Assembly: GCA_013389125.1 (NCBI GenBank)
Contig: JACADX010000325.1
Span: 1-5,112, forward strand
DNA length: 5,112 nucleotides
DNA from: Parvularculaceae bacterium
GTDB lineage: Bacteria > Pseudomonadota > Alphaproteobacteria > Caulobacterales > Parvularculaceae
Direction of reading: 5' to 3'
Below are positions 1-5,112 of the stretch, piece after piece. Numbering within the stretch: the stretch's first letter is position 1; every line of letters begins with the position of its first letter. The translations under genes and the position numbers were made by a program. The notes below the pieces were generated by a model. That model worked only from the letters and a program-made list of their open reading frames with translations. It did not search any database and had not been told where the DNA came from.

Positions 1-1
1 A

Positions 2-1984
2 ATGCGCGAAACGGGCTGCGCCGTCCTCGTCGGCCCGAAAGGCGCCGGAAAGACGACGCTCGCCGCCGCCATGATCGCACGCGCCGGCGCTCAGGCCGCC
101 GCGCTCGACGCTGCGCCGGAAGCGAAGGAGTTCGGAACGACGACCGAGCCCAATTTCGCCCGCGCCGACTATCTCGGCGAGAAATGGACGTTCATCGACT
201 GCCCCGGCTCGATCGAACTCCTGCAGTCGAGCCTCGACATGATGGAGGCGGCGGACGTCGTCGTCGTCGTCGCCGACCCCCATATCGAGCGCGCCGGCGG
301 GCTCGCGCATTACCTGCAGCGCCTCGCCGATTCCGCCATTCCGCATTTGATCTTTGTCAATCGGCTCGACGAGACCGAGACGCGCATCCGCGATTTGATG
401 TCCGCCATGCAGGCGCATTCATCGCGCCCGCTCGTTTTGCGCCAGGCGCCGATCCGCGAGGGCGGACGAATTGTCGGCGCTGTCGATCTTGTGAGCGAGC
501 GCGCCTGGAAATACCGCGAGGGAGCCGCATCGGAGCTCATCGCGATGCCGGATTCGACGAAGGAGCGCGAGCGCGCGGCGCGCGCGGCGCTTCTCGACAC
601 GCTCGCTGATTTCGATGACGCGCTGATGGAGCAGATACTCGAGGACAAGGCGCCGGCGAGCGAGGAAGTTTATCGCCTGATGGCGAAGGAGCTTGAGGAC
701 GACCTGATCGTCCCGGTCGTGCTCGGCTCGGCTTCGCACGGACACGGCGTGACGCGGCTCCTGAAGCTGTTGCGCCATGAAGCCCCGTCCGTCGACAAGG
801 CCGCCGCGCGCCTCAAGCTCAATGGCGGCGCGAATGTCGCAAGCGTCATCCGCACGATTTACGCACCGCACGCCGGCAAGATTTCGATTGCGCGCCTCTT
901 CAAGGGGTCGCTCAAGGACGGCGGCGCAATCGACGGCGCGCGGCTCTCGGGACTTCTTGCGCTCCATGGCGAGGCGCGAAACAAGATCGACCACGCCGAC
1001 GCCGGAGACGTCGTCGGCCTGCCGAGGTTCGATCAGCTCGCGACCGGCGATCTCATCGTCGACGGCGCGATCAAGAAGCGGCGGGCGCCGGCGGCGTTGA
1101 CGCCGCTTTACGCGCTCGCTGTTCGCGCGAAGAACGAAAAGGACGACGTCAAGCTGTCGGCGGCGCTCGCGAAAATCATCGAGGAGGACCGCTCCTTGTC
1201 GACGGAGCGGCATGGCGACACCGGCGAGACGGTGTTGAAAGGCCAGGGCGACGTGCATCTGCGCCTCGCGGGCGCAAAGCTCAGGATGCGGTACAATGTC
1301 GAGATTGCGACCGCTTCGCCGAAAGCCTCCTATCGCGAGACGATCAAGGCGCCTGCGGACCACCACGCGCGCCACAAGAAGCAGTCAGGCGGACACGGAC
1401 AATTCGCGGACATCAAGGTGAAGATCAAGCCGCTCGGACGTGGCGAAGGCTTCAGGTTCGACGAGGTGATCCATGGCGGCTCGGTGCCGCGCCAGTTCAT
1501 CCCGGCGGTCGAAGCCGGCGTCAGCGAGGGCCTGACGGCGGGTCCGCTGGGGTTTCCGGTCGTCGATCTCGCGGTGACGCTTTACGACGGGCAATATCAC
1601 TCGGTCGACAGCAACGAGATGTCGTTCAAGATGGCGGGACGTCAGGCGATCCGCGAAGCGCTTCCCGGCTGCCAGCCGGCGCTCTTGGAGCCGATCTATC
1701 ACGTCGTCGTCCACACGCCGTCCGCGCACACGTCGAAGGCGCACGCCGTGCTTTCTTCGCGCCGCGGACAGATTCTCGGATTTGACGCGAGGCAAGGCTG
1801 GCCGGGGTGGGACAGCGTGACGGCGCTGCTCCCCGAACCCGGCGTCCAGGACCTTATCATCGAACTCCGCTCGATCACCCAAGGCTCGGCGACGTTCGAG
1901 TCGCGGTTTGATCACTATGCGGAGCTTCACGGACGCGATGCGGACAAGATCGTCGCCGAAAGACGAAAAGAGGCGGGGGGGTAA
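2..1984 (+). CDS. Elongation factor G-like GTPase (EF-G2/FusA2-type paralogue)
   Basis: Cytoplasmic translational GTPase-family protein of 660 residues, slightly shorter than canonical EF-G (about 690-700). The G domain (about 5-262) has a P-loop G11-PKGA-G16-K17-T18, a G3 motif D66-C-P-G-S70, a G4 motif N120-R-L-D123 and a G5 motif G242-S-A244. Domain II is about 275-360. Domain III (about 376-447) contains GQGDVHL at 414-420, matching GMGELHL of EF-G. Domain IV has KQSGGHGQFAD at 460-470 and a YDGQYHSVDSNEMSFKMAG stretch at 528-546. Domain V starts near L561. Canonical EF-G has DTPGH at G3; here the catalytic histidine position is serine, and the RGITI switch I motif is replaced by the region around T46-T48. 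These changes suggest an EF-G2-type paralogue whose GTPase activity or ribosome role may differ from the housekeeping factor. The ATG at base 2 sits directly before the first beta strand; relatives often have a few more N-terminal residues, so the true start could lie left of the window. TAA stop at 1982-1984. Confidence 0.93.
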   Translation: MRETGCAVLVGPKGAGKTTLAAAMIARAGAQAAALDAAPEAKEFGTTTEPNFARADYLGEKWTFIDCPGSIELLQSSLDMMEAADVVVVVADPHIERAGGLAHYLQRLADSAIPHLIFVNRLDETETRIRDLMSAMQAHSSRPLVLRQAPIREGGRIVGAVDLVSERAWKYREGAASELIAMPDSTKERERAARAALLDTLADFDDALMEQILEDKAPASEEVYRLMAKELEDDLIVPVVLGSASHGHGVTRLLKLLRHEAPSVDKAAARLKLNGGANVASVIRTIYAPHAGKISIARLFKGSLKDGGAIDGARLSGLLALHGEARNKIDHADAGDVVGLPRFDQLATGDLIVDGAIKKRRAPAALTPLYALAVRAKNEKDDVKLSAALAKIIEEDRSLSTERHGDTGETVLKGQGDVHLRLAGAKLRMRYNVEIATASPKASYRETIKAPADHHARHKKQSGGHGQFADIKVKIKPLGRGEGFRFDEVIHGGSVPRQFIPAVEAGVSEGLTAGPLGFPVVDLAVTLYDGQYHSVDSNEMSFKMAGRQAIREALPGCQPALLEPIYHVVVHTPSAHTSKAHAVLSSRRGQILGFDARQGWPGWDSVTALLPEPGVQDLIIELRSITQGSATFESRFDHYAELHGRDADKIVAERRKEAGG

Positions 1985-1985
1985 G

Positions 1986-2000
1986 GGCGGATTTTCCGCC
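1986..2000 (+). terminator. Short GC stem-loop after the EF-G-like gene, weak terminator candidate
   Basis: A perfect 5-bp stem (GGCGG at 1986-1990 with CCGCC at 1996-2000) closes an ATTTT loop two bases after the TAA stop. No T-run follows it, so it is not a convincing intrinsic terminator. It could act with Rho, protect the mRNA 3' end, or be chance in GC-rich DNA. Confidence 0.25.
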
Positions 2001-2258
2001 AGCCGCCCCAGGAGGATCAATTCGGCCGCGGGCGCAGCGCGCGCCGCTCTTTAATTTCAATCACTTGACTTGGGGCGGCCCGCATGTTTGCGGCGCGTCA
2101 AATAAAAAGGATTGCTGGCAGTCGGAATTCAGTTACTGTCAATATTGTTCGACCGCTCGCGGGGGGCGGTTGCGGGGGTTTGGGGTCAATCTGCGAGCTC
2201 ATGCGACCGGCAACAGGCGGTTCCGCGGCTGCGGTCGATCGGATTTATTGAATGCGGA

Positions 2259-2280
2259 GGTCTCGCGCGATTGCGGGACC
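2259..2280. other. Leader hairpin 1 (8-bp stem, 6-base loop)
   Basis: Bases 2259-2266 (GGTCTCGC) pair with 2273-2280 (GCGGGACC) over 8 bp including one G-T (G-U in RNA) pair, leaving the loop GCGATT. It lies about 120 bases before the ATG of the RTX/VCBS gene, so it would be in that mRNA's 5' leader if transcription starts in the AT-rich patch near 2100-2150. No riboswitch family is recognised. Function unknown. Confidence 0.35.
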
Positions 2281-2289
2281 TGAGAACAT

Positions 2290-2304
2290 CCGGCGCTTCG
2301 CCGG
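2290..2304. other. Leader hairpin 2 (6-bp perfect stem, 3-base loop)
   Basis: CCGGCG at 2290-2295 pairs perfectly with CGCCGG at 2299-2304 around a CTT loop. It follows hairpin 1 by nine bases. No T-run follows, so it is not an intrinsic terminator or attenuator as it stands. It could be an mRNA leader element, a dispersed palindromic repeat unit, or chance. Confidence 0.35.
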
Positions 2305-2387
2305 CTGACATTATGCGCGCGGGACAATCGGCGTCTTGAACTCCGGCGCGCGATTTGCGTGAGACGCCGCGACGACAGGCGGCTGAA

Positions 2388-2395
2388 AAGGGGAG
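2388..2395 (+). promoter_or_regulatory. Shine-Dalgarno sequence of the RTX/VCBS gene
   Basis: AAGGGGAG lies seven bases before the ATG at 2403, a normal spacing for a strong ribosome binding site. An in-frame TGA at 2337-2339 limits how far upstream this frame could start, and the ATG at 2403 is the first ATG after it. Together these fix the start with good confidence. Confidence 0.8.
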
Positions 2396-2402
2396 CATCA
2401 CC

Positions 2403-5112
2403 ATGGCTGAATTCATCGGCACGCCGGGCGACGACTCGATTCTCGGGACGACCGGGGACGACACGATTACGGGATTGGGCGGCAATGACACGCTGGATGG
2501 CGACGCCGGGAACGACAGCCTCGACGGCGGCGACGACGCCGGGATCGCCGACACGCTTCTCGGCGGGGCCGGCGATGACACGATCAGCGGGTTCGGTCTC
2601 GGCGCCGATGTCGGCGACGCCGGCGATGGCGATGACAGCATTGTCGCTGAGCTGTCGGACGCGACCGTATCGACGCTCGCCCTTGGAAGCGGCGTCGATA
2701 CGATCGTTATACAGAGTATAACGGCGGCCGCCGGGCGCATCGTAGTCACGGATTTCCTAGCCGGGGCCGGCGGCGACAAGCTCGATATCTCGAGCGTCCT
2801 TTCGTCGTTCTTGAGCGGCTGGGACGGCGCCTCGAATCCGTTCTCGCCGGCGCAAGGATTTCTGCGTCTGCGTCAAGACGGGGCCGACGTCGTCTTCGAT
2901 GTCGATCTCGACGGCGGCGGCGATTCCTGGATCGAGAAGTTACGCTTTGAGAACACGACGCTTGCCAATTTCACCTCCGACAATTTCGCGCCGGGTTACG
3001 CGCCGGACGGCGCCGCGCCTACCGGGCAGTCATTTACCGGAACGGCGAGCAATGACTCAATTGTCGGGACAATCGGGAACGATACGATATTGGGCCTCGG
3101 CAACAGCGACACGCTGCGCGGGGACTACGGCGACGACTCGCTCGACGGCAGCGCCGGCAGCGACCAGCTCTTCGGCGGCGCGGGCGATGACACGCTTCTC
3201 GGCGGGACGCTGGCGGACACGCTGCAAGGCGAAGCGGGCGATGACAGTCTCACCGGCGGCAACGGCAATGACAGCATGTCGGGCGGCGCCGGCGTCGATA
3301 CGCTGAGCGCCGGCGACGGCGCTGACAATCTCGACACGGGATCCGACGCGGGCGTTGCGGACACGGTCCTCGGGGGCGCCGGCAATGACACGATCGGCGG
3401 CTTTGGGCGCGGCAACGATGTCGGCGACGCGGGGATCGGCGATGACCGCGTCAACGTCCTCTTGGACGGCAGCGACGACGTTTCGACTCTGACCCTCGGC
3501 GACGGCATCGACACGATTTTCGTGCAAGCGGGCGACGCGTCGACAGGTCGGCTTGTCGTCGCCGATTTCCTGGCTGGGGCGGGCGGCGACTTGATCGACA
3601 TCAGCACGCTCTTGTCGTCCCTCATTTCCGGCTGGGACGGCTCTTCGAATCCGTTCGCGCCTGCGCAAGGATACTTGCGCCTTCGCCAGGACGGGGCCGA
3701 CGTCATTTTCGATGTCGACTTCGACGGCGGCGGCGACGACTTCATCGAGAAGATCCGCTTCCAGAATACGACGCTCGCCAATTATACGATTGACAATTTC
3801 ACGCCCGGATTCGATCCGCTGACGCCGGGCGTGAATAGTCCGCCGCAAGTCGGCGGCGACATGGCGCTAAGCGTCGTAAACGGCTCATTCGTCGTCATCA
3901 CGTCGGCAGACCTTGCCGAAAATGATCCGGACGATTCGGGCGCCGCGCTCACCTGGACAGCGTCGAACGTTGCGGGCGGGTTCCTTGCGCTCGCGTCGGC
4001 GCCGACAACCCCGGTCCTGACGTTTAGCAATGCGGATCTTGAAGCCGGCAGTGTCCGGTTTGTTCACGATGGAACGCCGGGGCATGCGGCGAGTTTCGAT
4101 ATCGTCCTCGCCGACGACGAAGGCGCGACATACGGCGCGCCGCAGACTGTGTCCGTTACGGTCAACGCCGACCCCGTGGCGCAAGACGACGCGATCGCCG
4201 CCGCGGAGGACGGGCCGGCGGCGAACGGCGATCTTTTCGCCGACAACGGCGCCGGCGCCGACGCCGATGCGGACGGCGATCCGTTCACGGTGACGCATGT
4301 CAACGGCCAGACGACGAATGTCGGAACGCAGATTACGCTGGCGTCCGGCGCTTTGCTGACCGTCAACTCCGATGGGTCCTATGCATACGACGCCAACGGC
4401 GCGTTCGAGCATCTCGGGGCGGGCGAGACGGCGACCGACGGCTTCACCTACCGCATCTTCGACACTTTCGGCGGAACCGATATCGCCGCCGTCACGGTCA
4501 CGATCGACGGCGCCAATGATCTTCCCGACGCGAGGGATGATTCAGTTTCCGCCGCCGAGGACGGCCCGGCGACGGCGGGCGATCTCTTCGCGGACAATGG
4601 CGGCGGCGCCGACAGCGACATCGACGGCGACAGCTTCTTCGTGCAGCGGGTGAACGGCCTTGTGGCCAATGTCGGAACGCAGATTGCGCTGGCGTCCGGC
4701 GCTTTGCTGACGGTCAATTCCGACGGCTCCTATGCTTACGACGCCAATGGCGCGTTTGAGCATCTCGGGGTCGGCGAAACCGCGGCTGACAGCTTCGTCT
4801 ACCGGGTGAGCGACGGACAGGGCGACTTTGACGACGCGACGGCGACAGTCGTCGTAAACGGGGCCAATGACGCGCCGGATTCAAGGGATGACTCGGTCGG
4901 CGTCATCGAGAACGCCATCGTTTCCGGATCGGTTTTTGCCGACAATGGCGCCGGCGCCGATGACGACCCTGACGTCAATGATGTTTTGTCGGTGTCGAAG
5001 GTCAATGGAAGCGGCGGAAATGTCGGATCTCAGATCACGCTTTCGTCGGGCGCGCTCCTGACCGTCAATGCCGACGGATCCTTCGCGTACGACCCGAACG
5101 GCGCGTTCGACT
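2403..5112 (+). CDS. Large RTX/VCBS repeat protein, probable type I-secreted calcium-binding adhesin (5' part, runs off the right edge)
   Basis: Open for 903 codons with no stop before the window ends. Domains in order: RTX nonapeptides (6-81); a domain resembling type I secretion C-terminal target domains (82-199); a second RTX array (213-351); a second copy of the target-like domain (352-470); a CSPG/cadherin-3-like repeat (about 480-588); and VCBS/bacterial-cadherin-like repeats at 590-706, 707-823 and 824 to the edge. The N-terminus (MAEFIGTPGDDS) is no Sec signal peptide, which fits ABC-exporter (type I) secretion with a signal at the unseen C-terminus. The visible part is rich in Asp, Gly, Ala and Thr, has no cysteine and only four lysines (126, 179, 450, 866), typical of extracellular calcium-stabilised proteins. 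RTX repeats are known to fold on calcium outside the cell; VCBS and cadherin-like repeats form stalks in large biofilm adhesins. The adhesin role is inferred; another surface-layer or matrix role is possible. The start is set by the AAGGGGAG site and an upstream in-frame stop. Confidence 0.9.
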   Translation, partial: MAEFIGTPGDDSILGTTGDDTITGLGGNDTLDGDAGNDSLDGGDDAGIADTLLGGAGDDTISGFGLGADVGDAGDGDDSIVAELSDATVSTLALGSGVDTIVIQSITAAAGRIVVTDFLAGAGGDKLDISSVLSSFLSGWDGASNPFSPAQGFLRLRQDGADVVFDVDLDGGGDSWIEKLRFENTTLANFTSDNFAPGYAPDGAAPTGQSFTGTASNDSIVGTIGNDTILGLGNSDTLRGDYGDDSLDGSAGSDQLFGGAGDDTLLGGTLADTLQGEAGDDSLTGGNGNDSMSGGAGVDTLSAGDGADNLDTGSDAGVADTVLGGAGNDTIGGFGRGNDVGDAGIGDDRVNVLLDGSDDVSTLTLGDGIDTIFVQAGDASTGRLVVADFLAGAGGDLIDISTLLSSLISGWDGSSNPFAPAQGYLRLRQDGADVIFDVDFDGGGDDFIEKIRFQNTTLANYTIDNFTPGFDPLTPGVNSPPQVGGDMALSVVNGSFVVITSADLAENDPDDSGAALTWTASNVAGGFLALASAPTTPVLTFSNADLEAGSVRFVHDGTPGHAASFDIVLADDEGATYGAPQTVSVTVNADPVAQDDAIAAAEDGPAANGDLFADNGAGADADADGDPFTVTHVNGQTTNVGTQITLASGALLTVNSDGSYAYDANGAFEHLGAGETATDGFTYRIFDTFGGTDIAAVTVTIDGANDLPDARDDSVSAAEDGPATAGDLFADNGGGADSDIDGDSFFVQRVNGLVANVGTQIALASGALLTVNSDGSYAYDANGAFEHLGVGETAADSFVYRVSDGQGDFDDATATVVVNGANDAPDSRDDSVGVIENAIVSGSVFADNGAGADDDPDVNDVLSVSKVNGSGGNVGSQITLSSGALLTVNADGSFAYDPNGAFD
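2418..2645 (+). repeat. RTX calcium-binding nonapeptide array 1 (module A)
   Basis: Residues 6-81 of the RTX/VCBS protein. Four uninterrupted nonapeptides fill 6-41 (for example GTTGDDTIT and GLGGNDTLD), following the GGxGxDxUx pattern of RTX parallel beta-rolls. A 12-residue irregular unit (42-53, GGDDAGIADTLL) breaks the array, then further units follow at 54-62 and 63-71, with a degenerate end to 81. The aspartates are the expected calcium ligands. Confidence 0.88.
2646..2999 (+). repeat. Target-like domain, copy A (type I secretion C-terminal-target-like)
   Basis: Residues 82-199. Contains a TDFLAGAGGDKLDIS motif (116-130), a conserved W140, RLRQDGADVVFDVDLDGGGD (155-174) and IEKLRF (177-182). 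The order 'DF-x-G-x-D-x-L-D-hydrophobic', then a strand with DGADVxxDxDxDG, resembles the domain that normally ends type I-secreted RTX proteins (VC_A0849-like subclass). The family name is recalled from motif resemblance and has not been searched. Copy B at 3456-3812 is its paralogue. Confidence 0.6.
3039..3455 (+). repeat. RTX calcium-binding nonapeptide array 2 (module B, expanded)
   Basis: Residues 213-351. Eleven consecutive in-register nonapeptides (213-311), the same 12-residue interruption as in array 1 (312-323, TGSDAGVADTVL), then units at 324-332 and 333-341 and a degenerate end. It has exactly seven more uninterrupted nonapeptides than array 1 (63 residues, 189 bp), so the arrays differ by whole repeat units. 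Confidence 0.88.
3456..3812 (+). repeat. Target-like domain, copy B
   Basis: Residues 352-470. Aligns with copy A without gaps over residues 382-470 versus 111-199, with 68 of 89 positions identical by hand count; many differences are conservative (I/L, F/Y, V/I). The shared RLRQDGADV and GAGGD motifs and the tryptophan (W411) are kept. The high identity points to an internal duplication of the whole RTX plus target-like module. Confidence 0.6.
3840..4166 (+). repeat. CSPG/cadherin-3-like repeat
   Basis: Residues 480-588, single copy. It shows the family pattern: ITSADLAENDPDD (499-511), LTWTASNVAGGFLAL (516-530), LTFSNADLEAGSVRFVHDGT (539-558), then SFDIVLADDEG (564-574). In large bacterial adhesins and in chondroitin sulphate proteoglycans this beta-sandwich repeat is an extracellular spacer. 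Here it links the RTX modules to the VCBS stalk. The family assignment rests on motif recognition only. Confidence 0.65.
4170..5112 (+). repeat. Three tandem VCBS/bacterial-cadherin-like repeats, 117-residue period (third incomplete)
   Basis: Units start at residues 590, 707 and 824 (bases 4170, 4521, 4872), an exact 351-bp period. Each opens with a DD(A/S) motif (595, 712, 829), followed by a FADNG motif, an acidic DxDxDGD-like loop in the first two units (620-626, 737-743), a VNG motif, an NVG(T/S)QI...SGALLTVN core and a DGS(Y/F)AYD motif; the complete units end in GAND. Units 1 and 2 are nearly identical between residues 639-672 and 756-789 (one difference in 34). The domains are predicted Ig-like beta-sandwiches forming an extended stalk. 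The array continues past the window edge. Confidence 0.85.

Larger units (their letters stand above)
1985..2402. other. 418-bp intergenic region, no convincing gene
   Basis: Separates the EF-G-like gene from the RTX/VCBS gene. Short open frames on either strand here lack a plausible ribosome binding site, ATG start or recognisable protein sequence. The stretch 2099-2150 is visibly richer in A and T than its surroundings and is the likeliest promoter zone for the downstream gene, but no good -35/-10 pair is visible. TTGACT at 2065-2070 has no -10 at the right spacing; TTGCTG (2112-2117) with TACTGT (2134-2139), 16 bases apart, is a poor match. A small 5-bp stem with a 4-base loop occurs at 2080-2093. 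Two better hairpins in the likely 5' leader are listed separately. The length and content argue against one tight operon with the gene on the left. Confidence 0.6.

Noticed and set aside
419..1375. 318-codon open frame on the - strand inside the EF-G-like gene
   Set aside because: It lies wholly antisense to a clear EF-G-family coding region, is arginine-rich with no recognisable domain, and is the usual shadow of a GC-rich gene.
2065..2092. TTGACT as a sigma-70 -35 box
   Set aside because: The hexamer is good, but 16-18 bases downstream there is only TTTGCG/TTGCGG/TGCGGC, with no usable -10 element.
2076..2093. Possible sigma-54 promoter (GG...GC elements in the gap)
   Set aside because: The GG at 2077-2078 and the GC at 2090-2091 are separated by 11 bases rather than the required 10, and the flanking bases match the consensus poorly.
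2112..2339. Small + strand open frame in the intergenic gap
   Set aside because: Starts at TTG with no good ribosome binding site, resembles no known protein, and ends just before the RTX/VCBS gene's leader; most likely non-coding.
3039..3311. Regular 27-bp periodicity as a possible CRISPR-like or minisatellite array
   Set aside because: The period is 9 codons in frame with the RTX nonapeptides, the units are diverged from each other, and there are no identical repeats with unique spacers; it is protein-coding.
3057..3848. 263-codon open frame on the - strand opposite the RTX region
   Set aside because: It mirrors the repetitive GGC/GAC codons of the RTX modules; its repeated valine/alanine/arginine pattern is just the antisense of the nonapeptides.

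Overview
The window is GC-rich (G/C favoured at third codon positions) and holds two + strand genes separated by a 418-base gap. The first product is an EF-G-like paralogue of the kind common in Alphaproteobacteria. Together with the base composition and the RTX/VCBS-type surface protein, this points to an alphaproteobacterium, possibly of the order Hyphomicrobiales. That placement is an inference; no marker gene in the window fixes the taxon.

Region 1 (2-1984): a near-complete or complete elongation factor G-like GTPase (660 codons) with all five EF-G domains recognisable. It carries several departures from canonical EF-G in its nucleotide-binding motifs, which mark it as an EF-G2/FusA2-type paralogue rather than the housekeeping translocase. 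The ATG lies at base 2, so a start further upstream cannot be excluded.

Region 2 (1985-2402): non-coding. It has a short GC stem-loop just after the stop, a relatively AT-rich patch around 2099-2150 that is the likeliest place for a promoter, two consecutive hairpins (2259-2280 and 2290-2304), and a good Shine-Dalgarno sequence at 2388-2395.

Region 3 (2403-5112, running off the right edge): the first 903 codons of a large, acidic, cysteine-free, repeat-built protein. In order it has RTX calcium-binding nonapeptides plus a domain resembling a type I secretion C-terminal target domain (module A), a second and longer copy of the same pair (module B), one CSPG/cadherin-3-like repeat, and three VCBS/bacterial-cadherin-like repeats with an exact 117-residue (351-bp) period, the third cut by the window edge. 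There is no signal peptide. The protein is best read as a type I-secreted, calcium-dependent surface or adhesin-like protein. Its secretion signal and any ABC exporter genes would lie outside the window.

The two genes have no evident functional link and, given the gap, are probably separate transcription units. I found no RNA gene, insertion sequence, CRISPR array or defence system. The most notable features are the internal duplications and the unusual placement of C-terminal-type RTX modules at the N-terminus.
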